A DNA stretch of 51,081 bases, from the NCBI GenBank assembly GCA_034432155.1, contig DAOUCP010000046.1:1-51081 (forward strand), given 5' to 3'. The notes under the pieces are model-generated. The model worked only from the letters and a program-made list of their open reading frames with translations, ran no database searches and was not told where the DNA came from. Position numbers and translations under genes: made by a program. How positions within the stretch are numbered: the stretch's first letter is position 1; every line of letters begins with the position of its first letter. Source of the stretch: DAOUCP01 sp034432155 (GTDB lineage Bacteria > Chloroflexota > Anaerolineae > Epilineales > Epilineaceae). Positions 51,029 through 51,081 of the stretch are shown here, piece by piece.

Positions 51029-51081
51029 CACCGATCCCAAACGCAGCGCGGGCTCTTGCGCCTTTCGTCGGCCGCGCGCCC

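Overview
This window is high-GC bacterial DNA, densely coding, with small overlaps between most genes. I infer an anaerobic or facultatively anaerobic member of the Chloroflexota. The grounds are the two large secreted proteins with Thr/Pro (PTATPT-type) stalks, one ending in a YLPSLLR-like tail, and the mix of archaeal-style energy genes (HdrABC, MvhDGA, archaeal-type SAM synthetase) with clearly bacterial regulation (SAM-I riboswitch, sigma70-like promoters). The lineage is inference; no rRNA or tRNA gene is present.

Layout. 1-3.8 kb: a YbaK-type deacylase, the RNA ligase-like phosphodiesterase ThpR, then a SAM-I riboswitch with an intrinsic terminator in front of an archaeal-type methionine adenosyltransferase, then a small membrane protein. 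3.9-8.4 kb: a secreted stalked surface protein (minus strand) and a membrane-anchored thioredoxin/DUF255 protein. 8.5-12.8 kb (minus strand): an operon of two thiolase-fold proteins and two DUF35 Zn-ribbon/OB proteins, ending in trmB. Both thiolase-fold proteins lack the thiolase catalytic residues. 13-23.6 kb (plus strand): a redox cluster of a Cys-rich unknown, a DRTGG protein, NuoE-, NuoF- and NuoG-like subunits, NfnA- and NfnB-like flavoproteins, a second DRTGG protein, an RsbW-like ATPase and a hydrogenase-like Fe-S protein without the H-cluster motifs. 23.7-27.3 kb: a renalase-like flavoprotein, ribA, folE and a thioredoxin-reductase-like protein whose CxxC has become SATS. 27.4-31.1 kb: a peptide-type ABC importer (binding protein and two permeases) without ATPases. 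31.2-36.3 kb: an HdrC/HdrB-like Fe-S protein, EtfB, EtfA and a membrane Fe-S oxidoreductase. 36.3-40 kb: a sensor kinase, a receiver-kinase hybrid and a lone receiver, with no DNA-binding output. 40-47.1 kb: hdrCBA, mvhDGA and a hydrogenase maturation protease. 47.3-51.0 kb: a 1223-residue repeat surface protein.

How it fits together. The right half reads as an electron-transfer hub. Etf plus the membrane Fe-S oxidoreductase would link acyl-CoA-type oxidations to quinone. Mvh-Hdr would couple H2 to ferredoxin and a disulfide or other acceptor by flavin-based bifurcation. The NuoEFG/NfnAB-like set would link NAD(H), NADP(H) and ferredoxin. The most distinctive points are the kinase/receiver set directly in front of hdrCBA-mvhDGA, the NuoG-like subunit without an evident Mo-ligating Cys/Sec next to hydrogenase-type regulators, the degenerate first CCG domain shared by two Fe-S oxidoreductases, and the bacterial riboswitch in front of an archaeal-type SAM synthetase.
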